The notes below the pieces were generated by a model. It was not told the origin of the DNA, searched no databases, and saw nothing but the letters and a program-made list of their open reading frames with translations. Of a stretch of DNA of 64,000 nt, positions 8,101 through 17,398 are shown piece by piece. Source of the DNA: Trinickia violacea (lineage in GTDB: Bacteria; Pseudomonadota; Gammaproteobacteria; Burkholderiales; Burkholderiaceae); NCBI RefSeq assembly GCF_005280735.1, contig NZ_CP040077.1, positions 3,472,001 to 3,536,000 on the forward strand, written 5' to 3'. Position 1 is the stretch's first letter; the number at the start of each line of letters is the position of its first letter. Both the position numbers and the translations under genes were made by a program.

Positions 8101-9492
8101 ATGTCTCAATCCCGTCTTTCTCACGCGGCCGTTACGCCGCCCAGCCTCACCCGCCACGCCGCCGACACGGCCCGTCTCGCCGCGCCGCTCGCGATCGCAC
8201 AGCTCTCGCAAATGGCGATGGGCGTCACCGACACGATTCTGCTCGGCTCGCTCGGCCCCGACGCGCTCGCGGCCGGCGGCCTCGGCGCCACGCTCTTCTT
8301 CGTCGTCGTGACGCTGCTGCAGGGCGTGCTGACCTCGGTCGCGGTCAGCGTCGCCCATGCGCGCGGCGCGCAGGCCGAACACCGCGTGCCGCACATCTAT
8401 TGGACCGGCCTCTTGCTTTCGGCGATGCTCGCGGTGCCCGCGTTCGTGCTGCTGTCGTTCGCGCATCCGATCCTGCTCGCGTTCGGCGAGCCGCCGACGC
8501 TCGCGCGCGACGTCGGCGAATACGCGAACATCCTGCGCTGGGCGTCGCTCGGCAGCCTGATCGGGATCGGCATGATGCGTTCGTTCCTGCCCGCGATCGG
8601 CGCGGCGAAACGCTTGCTGTGGGTGTCGATCACGGGCGTCGCCGTCAATGCGGTGCTCAACTACGGCCTGATTCACGGCGCGTATGGCTTGCCCCGGCTC
8701 GGCTTTCTCGGCTCGGCGGCGGCGACGACCTGCACCATCTGGCTCACCGCGATCGCGCTCGTGATCCTGCTGCACGGCCGCGAACGCTACCGGCGCTTCG
8801 TCACGGCCGCGCGGCCGAAACTGCCGCTGATGGGCGAGCTGTTCGCGATCGGCTGGCCCGTCGCGATCACCTATGGCGTCGAGTCGACGCTCTTTCTCGC
8901 CACCGGCCTCATGATCGGACTGCTCGGGCAGACGCAGCTCGCGGCGCATCAGATCGCGCTGAACGTCGCGTCGGTGTCGTTCATGGTGCCGCTTTCGATC
9001 GGCCAGGCCGCGAACGTGCGCGTCGGCTATTGGGCCGGCGCCGGGCAGCCGCTCGCGGCGCGGCACGCGGGCTTCGTCGCGCTCGCGCTGGGGGCCGGGT
9101 TCATGACGCTGTCGGGCCTCGTGCTGATTCTCGCGCCGCATTGGATCGTCGGGCTTTATCTGCGCCTCGACAATCCGTCCGAGGCGCCGACGGTCGCGCT
9201 CGCCGCCACGCTCCTCGGCGTGGCGGCCGTATTCCAGATCGTCGACGGCATCCAGACGGTCGCCGCAGGATGCCTGCGCGGCCTCAAGGACACGCGCATC
9301 CCGATGATCGCGGCGGCGTTCGGCTATTGGGGCGTCGGCTTCACGACCGGCTATACGCTCGCGTTCCACTTCGGACTCGGCGCGCGCGGCCTGTGGTGGG
9401 GGCTGGCGGCCGGGCTCGCGAGCGTCGCCGTGCTGCTCACGCTGCGCTTTCATAAGAAGAGCCGGCATCTGGCAGATAACCCGCCTGCATAA
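8101..9492 (+). CDS. MATE-family multidrug efflux transporter (NorM-like)
   Basis: The protein is 463 aa. The ATG at 8101 follows GCAGGT; a TTG 12 bases upstream is less likely. Twelve hydrophobic segments fall into the two six-helix halves of MATE proteins. The first half starts LAAPLAIAQLSQMAMGVTDT with ILLGSLGPDALAAGGLG; the second half has LGQTQLAAHQIALNVASVSF and GQAANVRVGYWAG. MATE pumps expel cationic drugs and dyes in exchange for sodium or protons at the inner membrane. A strong terminator follows at 9568, so the unit is monocistronic. Confidence 0.92.
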   Translation: MSQSRLSHAAVTPPSLTRHAADTARLAAPLAIAQLSQMAMGVTDTILLGSLGPDALAAGGLGATLFFVVVTLLQGVLTSVAVSVAHARGAQAEHRVPHIYWTGLLLSAMLAVPAFVLLSFAHPILLAFGEPPTLARDVGEYANILRWASLGSLIGIGMMRSFLPAIGAAKRLLWVSITGVAVNAVLNYGLIHGAYGLPRLGFLGSAAATTCTIWLTAIALVILLHGRERYRRFVTAARPKLPLMGELFAIGWPVAITYGVESTLFLATGLMIGLLGQTQLAAHQIALNVASVSFMVPLSIGQAANVRVGYWAGAGQPLAARHAGFVALALGAGFMTLSGLVLILAPHWIVGLYLRLDNPSEAPTVALAATLLGVAAVFQIVDGIQTVAAGCLRGLKDTRIPMIAAAFGYWGVGFTTGYTLAFHFGLGARGLWWGLAAGLASVAVLLTLRFHKKSRHLADNPPA

Positions 9493-9567
9493 GCAAAGCA
9501 TTCGTTATTGGTTGGCGCGCGGCGCGGCGCCGCGTACGATGAAATCGACTCCTCTGACAGGGTGTTT

Positions 9568-9597
9568 GGCCCGCGCTGCCGGCGGGCCTTCTTTTTT
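9568..9597 (+). terminator. Rho-independent terminator after the MATE gene
   Basis: GGCCCGC (9568-9574) pairs with GCGGGCC (9582-9588) around a seven-base loop, followed by a T-rich tract to 9597. Confidence 0.88.
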
Positions 9598-9752
9598 GCG
9601 CTTCCCTTTTTTCTTCTCGCGCCGCCGTTGGCGGGCACGCCACTTGCGGACCGGCTGTCGGGCTGACGGCTTCGCCAAGCGACTTCTCCTACCATGCCTT
9701 TTTTGTAGGCGGATCGCTCAACGAACGTCCCGTCTGAAGAAGCAACGCATCG

Positions 9753-11513
9753 ATGGGAGAGCGACGCACCGTGATCGAACTTCGGCGGCCGGGTAATCCT
9801 GCGCGCCAGCACGCGCAGGACGCGATCGCGCGTCTTTCGTGGACACGTCGGACGGCCGCGCGTGTGATCCCGTGTGTGATCCCGCGTGTGATCCAATACA
9901 CGGCCCTCTTCGTCCTCGCCACGCTGATCGCCGCCTGCGCAACGCGGCCTCCCGCCAACGCCCTCGATCGCCCCGTCACCCACGCGCTCCCCGCGTCGGC
10001 GGACACGCCGCTCTCCGAAGCCCTCGCTCCGCTCGAAAAGACCCATCCCGGCGCATCGGGTTTCGTGCTGCTGCCGCGCGGCGCCGAAGCGCTGCAGATG
10101 CGCGTGGCGCTCGCGCGCGCCGCGACGAAAACGCTCGACATGCAGTACTACATCGCCGACGAAGACGTCACCGGCAAGCTGATGCTCGCCGCGGCGCTCT
10201 ATGCGGCCGACCGCGGCGTGCATGTGCGGCTCCTCGTCGACGACCTGAACTTCAAGGACATCGACAACACGATGGCCGCGCTCAACACGCATCCGAACAT
10301 CGAGGTGCGCGTATTCAATCCGTTCGGCAGCGCGCAGCAGGGGATGTTCGAGCGCACCGAGAACGTCTTCACGAAAATCGATCACTTCACGCGCCGCATG
10401 CACAACAAGGCGATGATCGCGGACAACCAGATCGCGGTCGTCGGCGGGCGCAATCTGAGCGATGAGTACTTCGGCATGAGCCAGACGCTCGTGTTTCGCG
10501 ATCTCGACGTGTTCGCGGCCGGACCGGTCACGCACGACATCTCGGCGAGCTTCGACACGTTCTGGAACAGTTCGGATTCCTACCCGCTCTCCGCGCTGAA
10601 CAAGCAGCGCTTCGAGACGGCGGATCTCGACGCGACGCGCGACGCCCTGCGAGCCCATTGGCGCGACAACGCCGACGCCTACAACGCCAAGCCGCTCGAC
10701 AAGACGCCGCTCGCCGACGGCATCGCGCAGCGGCAGTTGGATCTCACATGGGCGAAAGCGGAGTTTCGCGGCGACTCGCCGAGCAAGATCACCGCACCGA
10801 GCGACGCCTATCGAAGCCCGCCGATGCACGCGCTCGTCGAGACGCTGCAGACCGCGCAGCGCGAGGTGCTGATCCTGTCGCCCTACTTCGTGCCGCACGA
10901 CGGCGGCGTCAAGCTGCTCGGCGAGCTGACGAAGCGCGGCGCGCGCGTGGCGGTGCTGACCAACTCGATGGCGTCCACCGACGCGATCTCCGTGCAGGCC
11001 GGCTACAGCCCGTACCGCGTGCCGCTGCTCGAAAACGGCGTCGAGTTGTACGAGTACAAGCCGGTCCACGAGACGAACGAGGGTCACGAGTCTGACGAAG
11101 CGCCCGAGAGCCTGACCGGCTCCGAATCGCGCACGGCCCTGCACGCGAAGGTCTACGTGATCGACCGCAGCACGCTCGTGATCGGCTCGATGAATCTCGA
11201 TCCGCGCTCGGCGAAGCTGAACACGGAGCTCGCGCTCTTCATCCACAGCCCGCCGCTCGCAAACCAAGTCGCGCAATTATTCGACCAGGCGGCCACGCTC
11301 ACCGCAAGCTACCGGCTGCGGCTCGCGACGCCCGCCGAAAGGGCCCAATTGCAAGGGCTCGCCGGGTCCACGTCGCGCATCGTGTGGACGAGCGAGGAAC
11401 CCAGCCCCAACGGACCCTATCTGAAGACTTGGACACTCGACCCGGAAGCCGGCCTCTACCGGAACGCGCTCACGGGTCTATTCTTGTTGTTGCCTGTCGA
11501 TTCGGAGCTGTGA
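9753..11513 (+). CDS. Phospholipase D-family (cardiolipin synthase ClsC-like) probable lipoprotein
   Basis: The frame is 586 aa. Two HKD half-sites are present: HNKAMIADNQIAVVGGRN (residues about 213-230) and LHAKVYVIDRSTLVIGSMN (about 463-481). This is the catalytic pair of phospholipase D enzymes, which in the ClsC branch join phospholipids to make cardiolipin or act on periplasmic phosphodiesters. A hydrophobic stretch ends in a lipobox (TLIAAC, Cys62), so the mature protein is probably a lipoprotein. The start is doubtful: 60 residues before the lipobox is long, and in-frame GTG codons at 9864, 9876 and 9888 would give a normal signal peptide. Confidence 0.85.
   Translation: MGERRTVIELRRPGNPARQHAQDAIARLSWTRRTAARVIPCVIPRVIQYTALFVLATLIAACATRPPANALDRPVTHALPASADTPLSEALAPLEKTHPGASGFVLLPRGAEALQMRVALARAATKTLDMQYYIADEDVTGKLMLAAALYAADRGVHVRLLVDDLNFKDIDNTMAALNTHPNIEVRVFNPFGSAQQGMFERTENVFTKIDHFTRRMHNKAMIADNQIAVVGGRNLSDEYFGMSQTLVFRDLDVFAAGPVTHDISASFDTFWNSSDSYPLSALNKQRFETADLDATRDALRAHWRDNADAYNAKPLDKTPLADGIAQRQLDLTWAKAEFRGDSPSKITAPSDAYRSPPMHALVETLQTAQREVLILSPYFVPHDGGVKLLGELTKRGARVAVLTNSMASTDAISVQAGYSPYRVPLLENGVELYEYKPVHETNEGHESDEAPESLTGSESRTALHAKVYVIDRSTLVIGSMNLDPRSAKLNTELALFIHSPPLANQVAQLFDQAATLTASYRLRLATPAERAQLQGLAGSTSRIVWTSEEPSPNGPYLKTWTLDPEAGLYRNALTGLFLLLPVDSEL
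9862..9894 (+). repeat. Three GTGTGATCC units at 12-bp period inside the PLD gene
   Basis: GTGTGATCC starts at 9862, 9874 and 9886, encoding a VIP-VIP-VIQ run just before the signal-peptide core. Each unit offers an in-frame GTG, so copy number could shift the start of translation. Confidence 0.6.
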
Positions 11514-11565
11514 CGCTTGCAGAACGGCGCGCCGAATCCGAACCCTCTGTCAATTGGAGCAGAAC

Positions 11566-12966
<1,401 letters not shown>

Positions 12967-12980
12967 CGGCACGCCGCCCA

Positions 12981-13019
12981 AAAAGAAGCGCCGTGACGGC
13001 GGACCGTCACGGCGCATTT
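12981..13019. terminator. Bidirectional terminator between fumC and thioesterase gene
   Basis: A perfect 12-bp stem: GCGCCGTGACGG (12988-12999) with CCGTCACGGCGC (13004-13015), loop CGGA. An A-rich flank at 12980-12987 gives a T-run for the minus strand and ATTTC follows for the plus strand. It separates two convergent genes. Confidence 0.88.
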
Positions 13020-13034
13020 CACATCAGGCTCGCG

Positions 13035-13538
13035 TCAGACCTTCCCCGACGCGATTTCCTCCGGCTTGAGTTCGACGATCGCGTCGAGCGCCGTCTTCAC
13101 GTCCATCGCGTATTTGGCGATGCGCTTCTGCTCGTCGGTTTCCGGCACGAAGGCCGGCACCGGGATCGGCGTGCCGTTCTCGTCGACGGCGACGAATACG
13201 ACCAGACAGTCGGTCGTCAGACGCAGCTGGCCGCTTTTCGGGTCGCCCGCCATCACCGTGACGTGGATATGCATGCTGGTGCGGCCCGTCGCGACGACAC
13301 GCGCGCGCAGCTCAACGAGATTGCCGACAAGAATCGGCCGGCGGAAGCGAATATTGCCGACGCTGACGGTCACGCAATAGCGCCCCGACCAGACGGCGGC
13401 GCACGCATAGGCGGTCTCGTCGATCCACTTCATCAACGCGCCGCCATGCACCTTGCCGCCGAAGTTGACGGACGTGGGCTCCGCGAGAAAGCGGAAGGTG
13501 GTTTCGGAACGGTCCAGCGGTGCGGCGGGCGTGCTCAT
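13035..13538 (-). CDS. Acyl-CoA thioesterase (hotdog fold, YciA-like)
   Basis: The protein is 167 aa from the ATG at 13538; a much longer open frame upstream is low-complexity and overlaps the next gene. NFGGKVHGGALMKWIDETAY (residues about 25-44) is the hotdog-fold thioesterase core with its catalytic acidic residue. The following strands (GNIRFRRPILVGNLVELRAR) fit the YciA/acyl-CoA hydrolase branch. It hydrolyses acyl-CoA to free acid and CoA, probably as a hexamer in the cytoplasm. The gene is convergent with fumC and stands alone. Confidence 0.9.
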   Translation of the reverse strand: MSTPAAPLDRSETTFRFLAEPTSVNFGGKVHGGALMKWIDETAYACAAVWSGRYCVTVSVGNIRFRRPILVGNLVELRARVVATGRTSMHIHVTVMAGDPKSGQLRLTTDCLVVFVAVDENGTPIPVPAFVPETDEQKRIAKYAMDVKTALDAIVELKPEEIASGKV

Positions 13539-13623
13539 CGTGACTCCGGTCAGGCGAGGGTTCTCAATGAGCGGATTATAAAGGGGCAAATTGTCGCGTG
13601 CAGTGCCCGTCAATGCGCACGCA

Positions 13624-14649
13624 TCAACCCGCACGCGGCGATGCGAAGCGCTCGCGATAGTCGAGCGGCAGGACGCCGAAGCGGCGCACGAATGCGCGGC
13701 GCAGATTCTGCTCGCTGCCGAAGCCGCATTCGAGCGCGATGCGCTTGAGCGGCCGCGCCGATTGCGCGAGCGCGCGCGACGCCGCTTCGAGGCGCAGCGC
13801 CGCCACCGTCTTGGCGGGCGTGCGGCCGACTTCGTCGACGTAGCGCCGCGCAAACGTGCGCGGGCTCATGCTCGCCTCTTCGGCGAGCCGTTCCACCGAC
13901 AAGTCGTCTTGCAGGTTCGCGGCCATCCAGCTGTGCAGCGCGTCGAACGCGCCGCCCGCCGATGCCTGGGCATTGAGCGCGGCGCTGAATTGCGACTGGC
14001 CGCCCGGCCGCTTCATGAACACAACAAGGCGCCGCGCCGCCTGCATCGCGACGTCGTGGCCGAGGTCCTCCTCGATCAAAGCCAGCGCGAGATCGATGCC
14101 CGCGGTGACGCCCGCCGACGTCCAGACGGCGCGGCCGTCGCGCATGTCGCGGATGAAGATCGGGTCGGCTTCGACCCGCACCGCCGGGTAGCGCCGCGCG
14201 AGCAGCCCGGCGCTGCGCCAATGCGTCGTCGCGCGGCGGCCATCCAGCACGCCCGCCGCGGCCAGGTAGAACGCGCCGGTGCAGACCGAGCAGACGCGCC
14301 GGATCTGCGGCGCGCGGCGCACGATCCAGTCGACGAGTTCGGGCTGCATCACGAGGCCCTCGTCGGCCGGAATGCCGGGGACGATCAGCGTGTCGATCGG
14401 CACGTCGTCGAGCGCGTCGAGGCGTTCGGTGAGGATCGGCAGGCCGGGATAGGTGTCGAGCGCGCCGCCGTCGATCGACGCCACAGTCGTCCGATACGCG
14501 GCCGGCTCGCCCGCTTTGCCCGGACCGCCGAGTCCGGTGGCACGCGCGGTCAGCTCCGCGCGCCAGAACGCCTCGAGCGGACCCGCCGCGTCGAGCAGCA
14601 CGAGATCGGGCGCAACCGCAAAAACAACGTGGCGAACTTCGGAAGTCAT
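13624..14649 (-). CDS. GlxA-type AraC-family transcriptional regulator (DJ-1/PfpI domain)
   Basis: The protein is 341 aa. Residues about 5-190 form a DJ-1/PfpI-like domain with the nucleophile-elbow sequence VCSVCTGAFYLAAAG. Residues about 230-330 are an AraC double helix-turn-helix (LSVERLAEEASMSPRTFARR, then LKRIALECGFGSEQNLRRAF). This layout is GlxA-type; such regulators often control neighbouring transport or catabolic genes. The ATG at 14649 has GAGGG upstream; an ATG ten codons earlier is also possible. The MFS gene ends only 39 bp upstream on the same strand, so the two may form one unit. Confidence 0.9.
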   Translation of the reverse strand: MTSEVRHVVFAVAPDLVLLDAAGPLEAFWRAELTARATGLGGPGKAGEPAAYRTTVASIDGGALDTYPGLPILTERLDALDDVPIDTLIVPGIPADEGLVMQPELVDWIVRRAPQIRRVCSVCTGAFYLAAAGVLDGRRATTHWRSAGLLARRYPAVRVEADPIFIRDMRDGRAVWTSAGVTAGIDLALALIEEDLGHDVAMQAARRLVVFMKRPGGQSQFSAALNAQASAGGAFDALHSWMAANLQDDLSVERLAEEASMSPRTFARRYVDEVGRTPAKTVAALRLEAASRALAQSARPLKRIALECGFGSEQNLRRAFVRRFGVLPLDYRERFASPRAG

Positions 14650-14688
14650 GTCGAAACCCTCGTTGGAATGACTCTTCACAGCGCCCCT

Positions 14689-15957
14689 TCACAGCGCCGC
14701 CACCGCCGCCGCGCGCGAACGCGACCACGCGAGAGCGACGGTCGCGAGCGCGGCCAGGCCGAGAAACGGAAAAATCGCCGCATTGACCGCGTCCCACCCG
14801 AAGCGGGCGAGCCATTGCCCGGCAAAGAGCGACGCCAGCGCGGAGCAGCCGAACGTCGTGAATTCGCTCGCCGCCTGCGTCTTCGCGCGCTCGCTCGGCC
14901 GATACGACTGCGACAACAGCGTCGTGCCGCCGACGAACATGAAGTTCCAGCCGACGCCGAGGCATGCGAGCGCCGCGTAGAAATGCGGCAGATCAGCCGA
15001 GCGCAGCGCGATCACGCCACACATCGCCGAGAGCGCGATCCCCGCGCCGATGACGCGCAGCACGCCGAAGCGGTCGATGAGGCGCGCCGAAAAGAACGAC
15101 GGCGCGAACATGCCGACCAGATGCCACTGGATGATCTCGGCGCCTTGGCCGATCGTGTGGCCGCATGCGACGGCGGCGATCGGCGTCGCCGTCATCACGA
15201 ACATCATCACCGCGTAGCCGAGCGCGTTGTTCGCCAGCGCGGCGGCGAAGATCGGCTGGCGCACGATTTGCGCGAGCGGACGCGCGGCGGCCGTCTCCGC
15301 ACTCGCCACGTGTGACGACGGCCCGTGGCTCCCGCCGGGCGCCGCGCCGTCGCGATACACCATCAGCAACAGCGCCAGCGACGCCAGCCCGAACACCGTC
15401 ACGACCGCATATGACCCGGCAAACGCGACGGGCGCGAACCAGTCCCGGCTCCACGCCGCGATCGCCGGACCGAGCACCGCCGCGACGACACCGCCCGCGA
15501 GCACCGTCGAAATCGCGCGGCTCTTGGCCGCGAAGCCGACCGCGTCCGCCGCGGCGAGGCGGTAGTACTGCGCGAACGCCTGGAACACGCCGACAGTTGC
15601 GGTGCCGCAGCAGAACGCGATAAAGCTGTGATGGAAGATGGCCCAGACCGAGATCGCGCCGCCCGCCGCGCCGACGGTCGCGCCGATCACAAAGCCGAGG
15701 CGCCGGCCGATTTTCGCCATCAGGAACGAGGCGAAGACCGTCGTCAGCGCGGCGGCGACCGTGATCAGCGAAAACGGCAGCGTGGCAAAGGCTTTGTCGC
15801 TCGCGAGCGTGTAGCCGACGATGCCGGTGAGCGTCAGGTCGATCGATACCGACGAGGTGTAGAGCGCCTGGCACAGCGCGAGCACGCGCGTATTGCGCCG
15901 GCCGAGGCCGGCTGCGTCGGATGATGATGAGGAGGAGGATTGAGCGAAAGGCGGCAT
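14689..15957 (-). CDS. MFS transporter
   Basis: The protein is 422 aa with twelve predicted membrane segments and the inter-helix basic loop FLMAKIGRRLGFVIGATVGA after helix 2, as in the major facilitator superfamily. The long central loop (about residues 205-230, GAAPGGSHGPSSHVASAETA) separates the two six-helix halves. It should transport a small molecule across the inner membrane; the substrate is unknown, though the downstream GlxA-type regulator may respond to it. The start at 15957 has a GAGG site; an ATG at 16023 would add 22 poorly conserved-looking residues. Seven consecutive serines follow the start. Confidence 0.88.
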   Translation of the reverse strand: MPPFAQSSSSSSSDAAGLGRRNTRVLALCQALYTSSVSIDLTLTGIVGYTLASDKAFATLPFSLITVAAALTTVFASFLMAKIGRRLGFVIGATVGAAGGAISVWAIFHHSFIAFCCGTATVGVFQAFAQYYRLAAADAVGFAAKSRAISTVLAGGVVAAVLGPAIAAWSRDWFAPVAFAGSYAVVTVFGLASLALLLMVYRDGAAPGGSHGPSSHVASAETAAARPLAQIVRQPIFAAALANNALGYAVMMFVMTATPIAAVACGHTIGQGAEIIQWHLVGMFAPSFFSARLIDRFGVLRVIGAGIALSAMCGVIALRSADLPHFYAALACLGVGWNFMFVGGTTLLSQSYRPSERAKTQAASEFTTFGCSALASLFAGQWLARFGWDAVNAAIFPFLGLAALATVALAWSRSRAAAVAAL

Positions 15958-16098
15958 CGACGGCCTCGGAGCGGATGGACGGTATTCGGATCGTCCCACG
16001 CTCGTGATTGGCAGAAATGCCAATGATGCATCAATTGCTGCCAGAGCATCGCGCGCAGCCGAGAGCGGACGATGCGAACAGCCCTCGCCCGCGACGCG

Positions 16099-16236
16099 TT
16101 ACTTATGGAAGGTGATGCCTTCGTCGATGGTGCCGTACATCTCGATGCTGCCCGAGCCGGCGCTCGGCCCCGGGCCGCCGCCCGCGCAGGCGCTGCAGAG
16201 CAAAGCGGCCAGCATCGCCGCCAGGAACACTTTCAT
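16099..16236 (-). CDS. Small lipoprotein, 45 aa
   Basis: A 45-codon minus-strand gene. It has an AAAGGG ribosome site, a signal peptide MKVFLAAMLAALLCSAC with a clear lipobox (LCSAC, Cys17), then a Gly/Pro-rich linker and the end SIEMYGTIDEGITFHK. After processing it would be a lipid-anchored peptide of only 29 residues. Small lipoproteins of this kind occur in Burkholderiaceae but I do not know a function. It lies between the MFS gene (same strand, downstream) and the ArsR-type regulator (divergent), with no obvious operon partner. Confidence 0.75.
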   Translation of the reverse strand: MKVFLAAMLAALLCSACAGGGPGPSAGSGSIEMYGTIDEGITFHK

Positions 16237-16362
16237 GACTGCCCTTTGGTTCGTCGCGTTGCGCGAAGGAAGAAATCGATTCTAGCGCAGCGGCGCACGC
16301 GCACTCATGATCCGGGCCGGGCTGTGGCGCGTCAGACCATGTTCCGTCTCCATCCCGAAGCC

Positions 16363-16416
16363 GCATTCGACATTTCGATTTAGCCTGAAACATCGAATGC
16401 AGCGCGGCGGTAGAGT
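16363..16416. promoter_or_regulatory. Inverted repeat and possible -10 upstream of the ArsR-type gene
   Basis: GCATTCGA (16363-16370) and TCGAATGC (16393-16400) are perfect inverses, with nested TTCGAT (16374-16379) and ATCGAA (16392-16397). A TAGAGT at 16411-16416 could be the -10 box. The dyad is a plausible operator for the regulator at 16507. The rest of 16237-16506 holds nothing I can identify. Confidence 0.4.
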
Positions 16417-16506
16417 ATCGACATGCGCCCTTCCTCGCGGTGGCGGCCACCTCGAACCATCAGACCGGCCGCGCGGCACCGCCCCTCGTCCCTACGGAGA
16501 TCCGCC

Positions 16507-17223
16507 ATGCCCGCCCCGCTGCCCGACCACAACGAAGGCCATTTCCCCGGCTTGAGCCGCATCGGCTCGCTGCTCGCCGATCCCGGCCGCGCCGCCATGC
16601 TCTGGGCGCTGATGGACGGCAGCGCGCGCCCCGCCGGCGAACTGCAATTGATCGCGGGGCTGTCGCCGTCGGCGGCGAGCGGCCATCTCGCGCGGCTCAC
16701 CGAAGGCGGCCTGCTCGCGCTCGACGTGCGCGGACGCCACCGCTACTACCGGATCGCGACGCCCGACATCGCGGCGTCCATCGAAGCGCTCGCCAACCTC
16801 GCGCAAGCGAGCGCGCCGCAGCGCGCCGCGCCGCGTCCCGCGCGCACGGTGCCGCTCGAGATGCGCTACGCCCGCACCTGCTACGACCACATGGCGGGCG
16901 AACTCGCGGTGCGCGTCTTCGAGAAGATGATCGGCGAGCGCTGGCTCGTCCAGGACGGCGACGCGATCGAAGCGACCGACGCCGGCGCCGCGAAGCTCGC
17001 GAGCTTGGGCGTCGACGTGGGCATCGAACGCGGACGCCGCCGCCGCTTCGCCTGCAGCTGCCTCGACTGGAGCGAACGGCGCGCCCACCTCGGCGGCGCG
17101 TTGGGCGCCGCGCTGCTGGAAAGCTGGTCGGAGCAAGGCTGGGTCGAGCGCGCGGAAAAGCCGCGCGTGCTGCGCATCACACCCGCCGGACACCGCCAAT
17201 TCGACGCCATTCTTTCGACTTGA
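16507..17223 (+). CDS. ArsR-type winged-helix transcriptional regulator
   Basis: The protein is 238 aa from the ATG at 16507 (ACGGAG upstream). Residues about 12-85 form an ArsR winged helix: LLADPGRAAMLWALMDGSAR, then the recognition part LSPSAASGHLARLTEGGLLA and wing RGRHRYYRIA. The long C-terminal part (about 110-238) carries Arg/Lys clusters (ERGRRRRFACSCLDW) with a CSC motif that might bind metal or a thiol-reactive ligand. This longer-than-usual architecture is seen in a Burkholderiaceae/Pseudomonas subgroup. It has no adjacent target except possibly the downstream FecR-like gene. Confidence 0.85.
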   Translation: MPAPLPDHNEGHFPGLSRIGSLLADPGRAAMLWALMDGSARPAGELQLIAGLSPSAASGHLARLTEGGLLALDVRGRHRYYRIATPDIAASIEALANLAQASAPQRAAPRPARTVPLEMRYARTCYDHMAGELAVRVFEKMIGERWLVQDGDAIEATDAGAAKLASLGVDVGIERGRRRRFACSCLDWSERRAHLGGALGAALLESWSEQGWVERAEKPRVLRITPAGHRQFDAILST

Positions 17224-17398
17224 AAGCCGTTGAATTACGGCCGGCTTCGCGGCGAATTACGAATTTAGGGCACGGACATTCTTTGTTACAGACGACGATG
17301 GGAGACTTACAAAACACAGCGCTTTGATACAGGGACGAAGGCTAGAGTGATCTCATGGAATGCCGTAGCATCCCACCCGTCTCGGACCACGGACCATC

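Noticed and set aside
9450..11276. A 608-codon minus-strand frame opposite the PLD gene
   Set aside because: It is an Arg/Val-rich shadow of the HKD-bearing frame on the plus strand, which has clear motifs.
13538..13853. Longer start for the acyl-CoA thioesterase
   Set aside because: The extra 105 residues are Arg/Ser/Ala-rich, and the region overlaps the GlxA-type regulator coding sequence.
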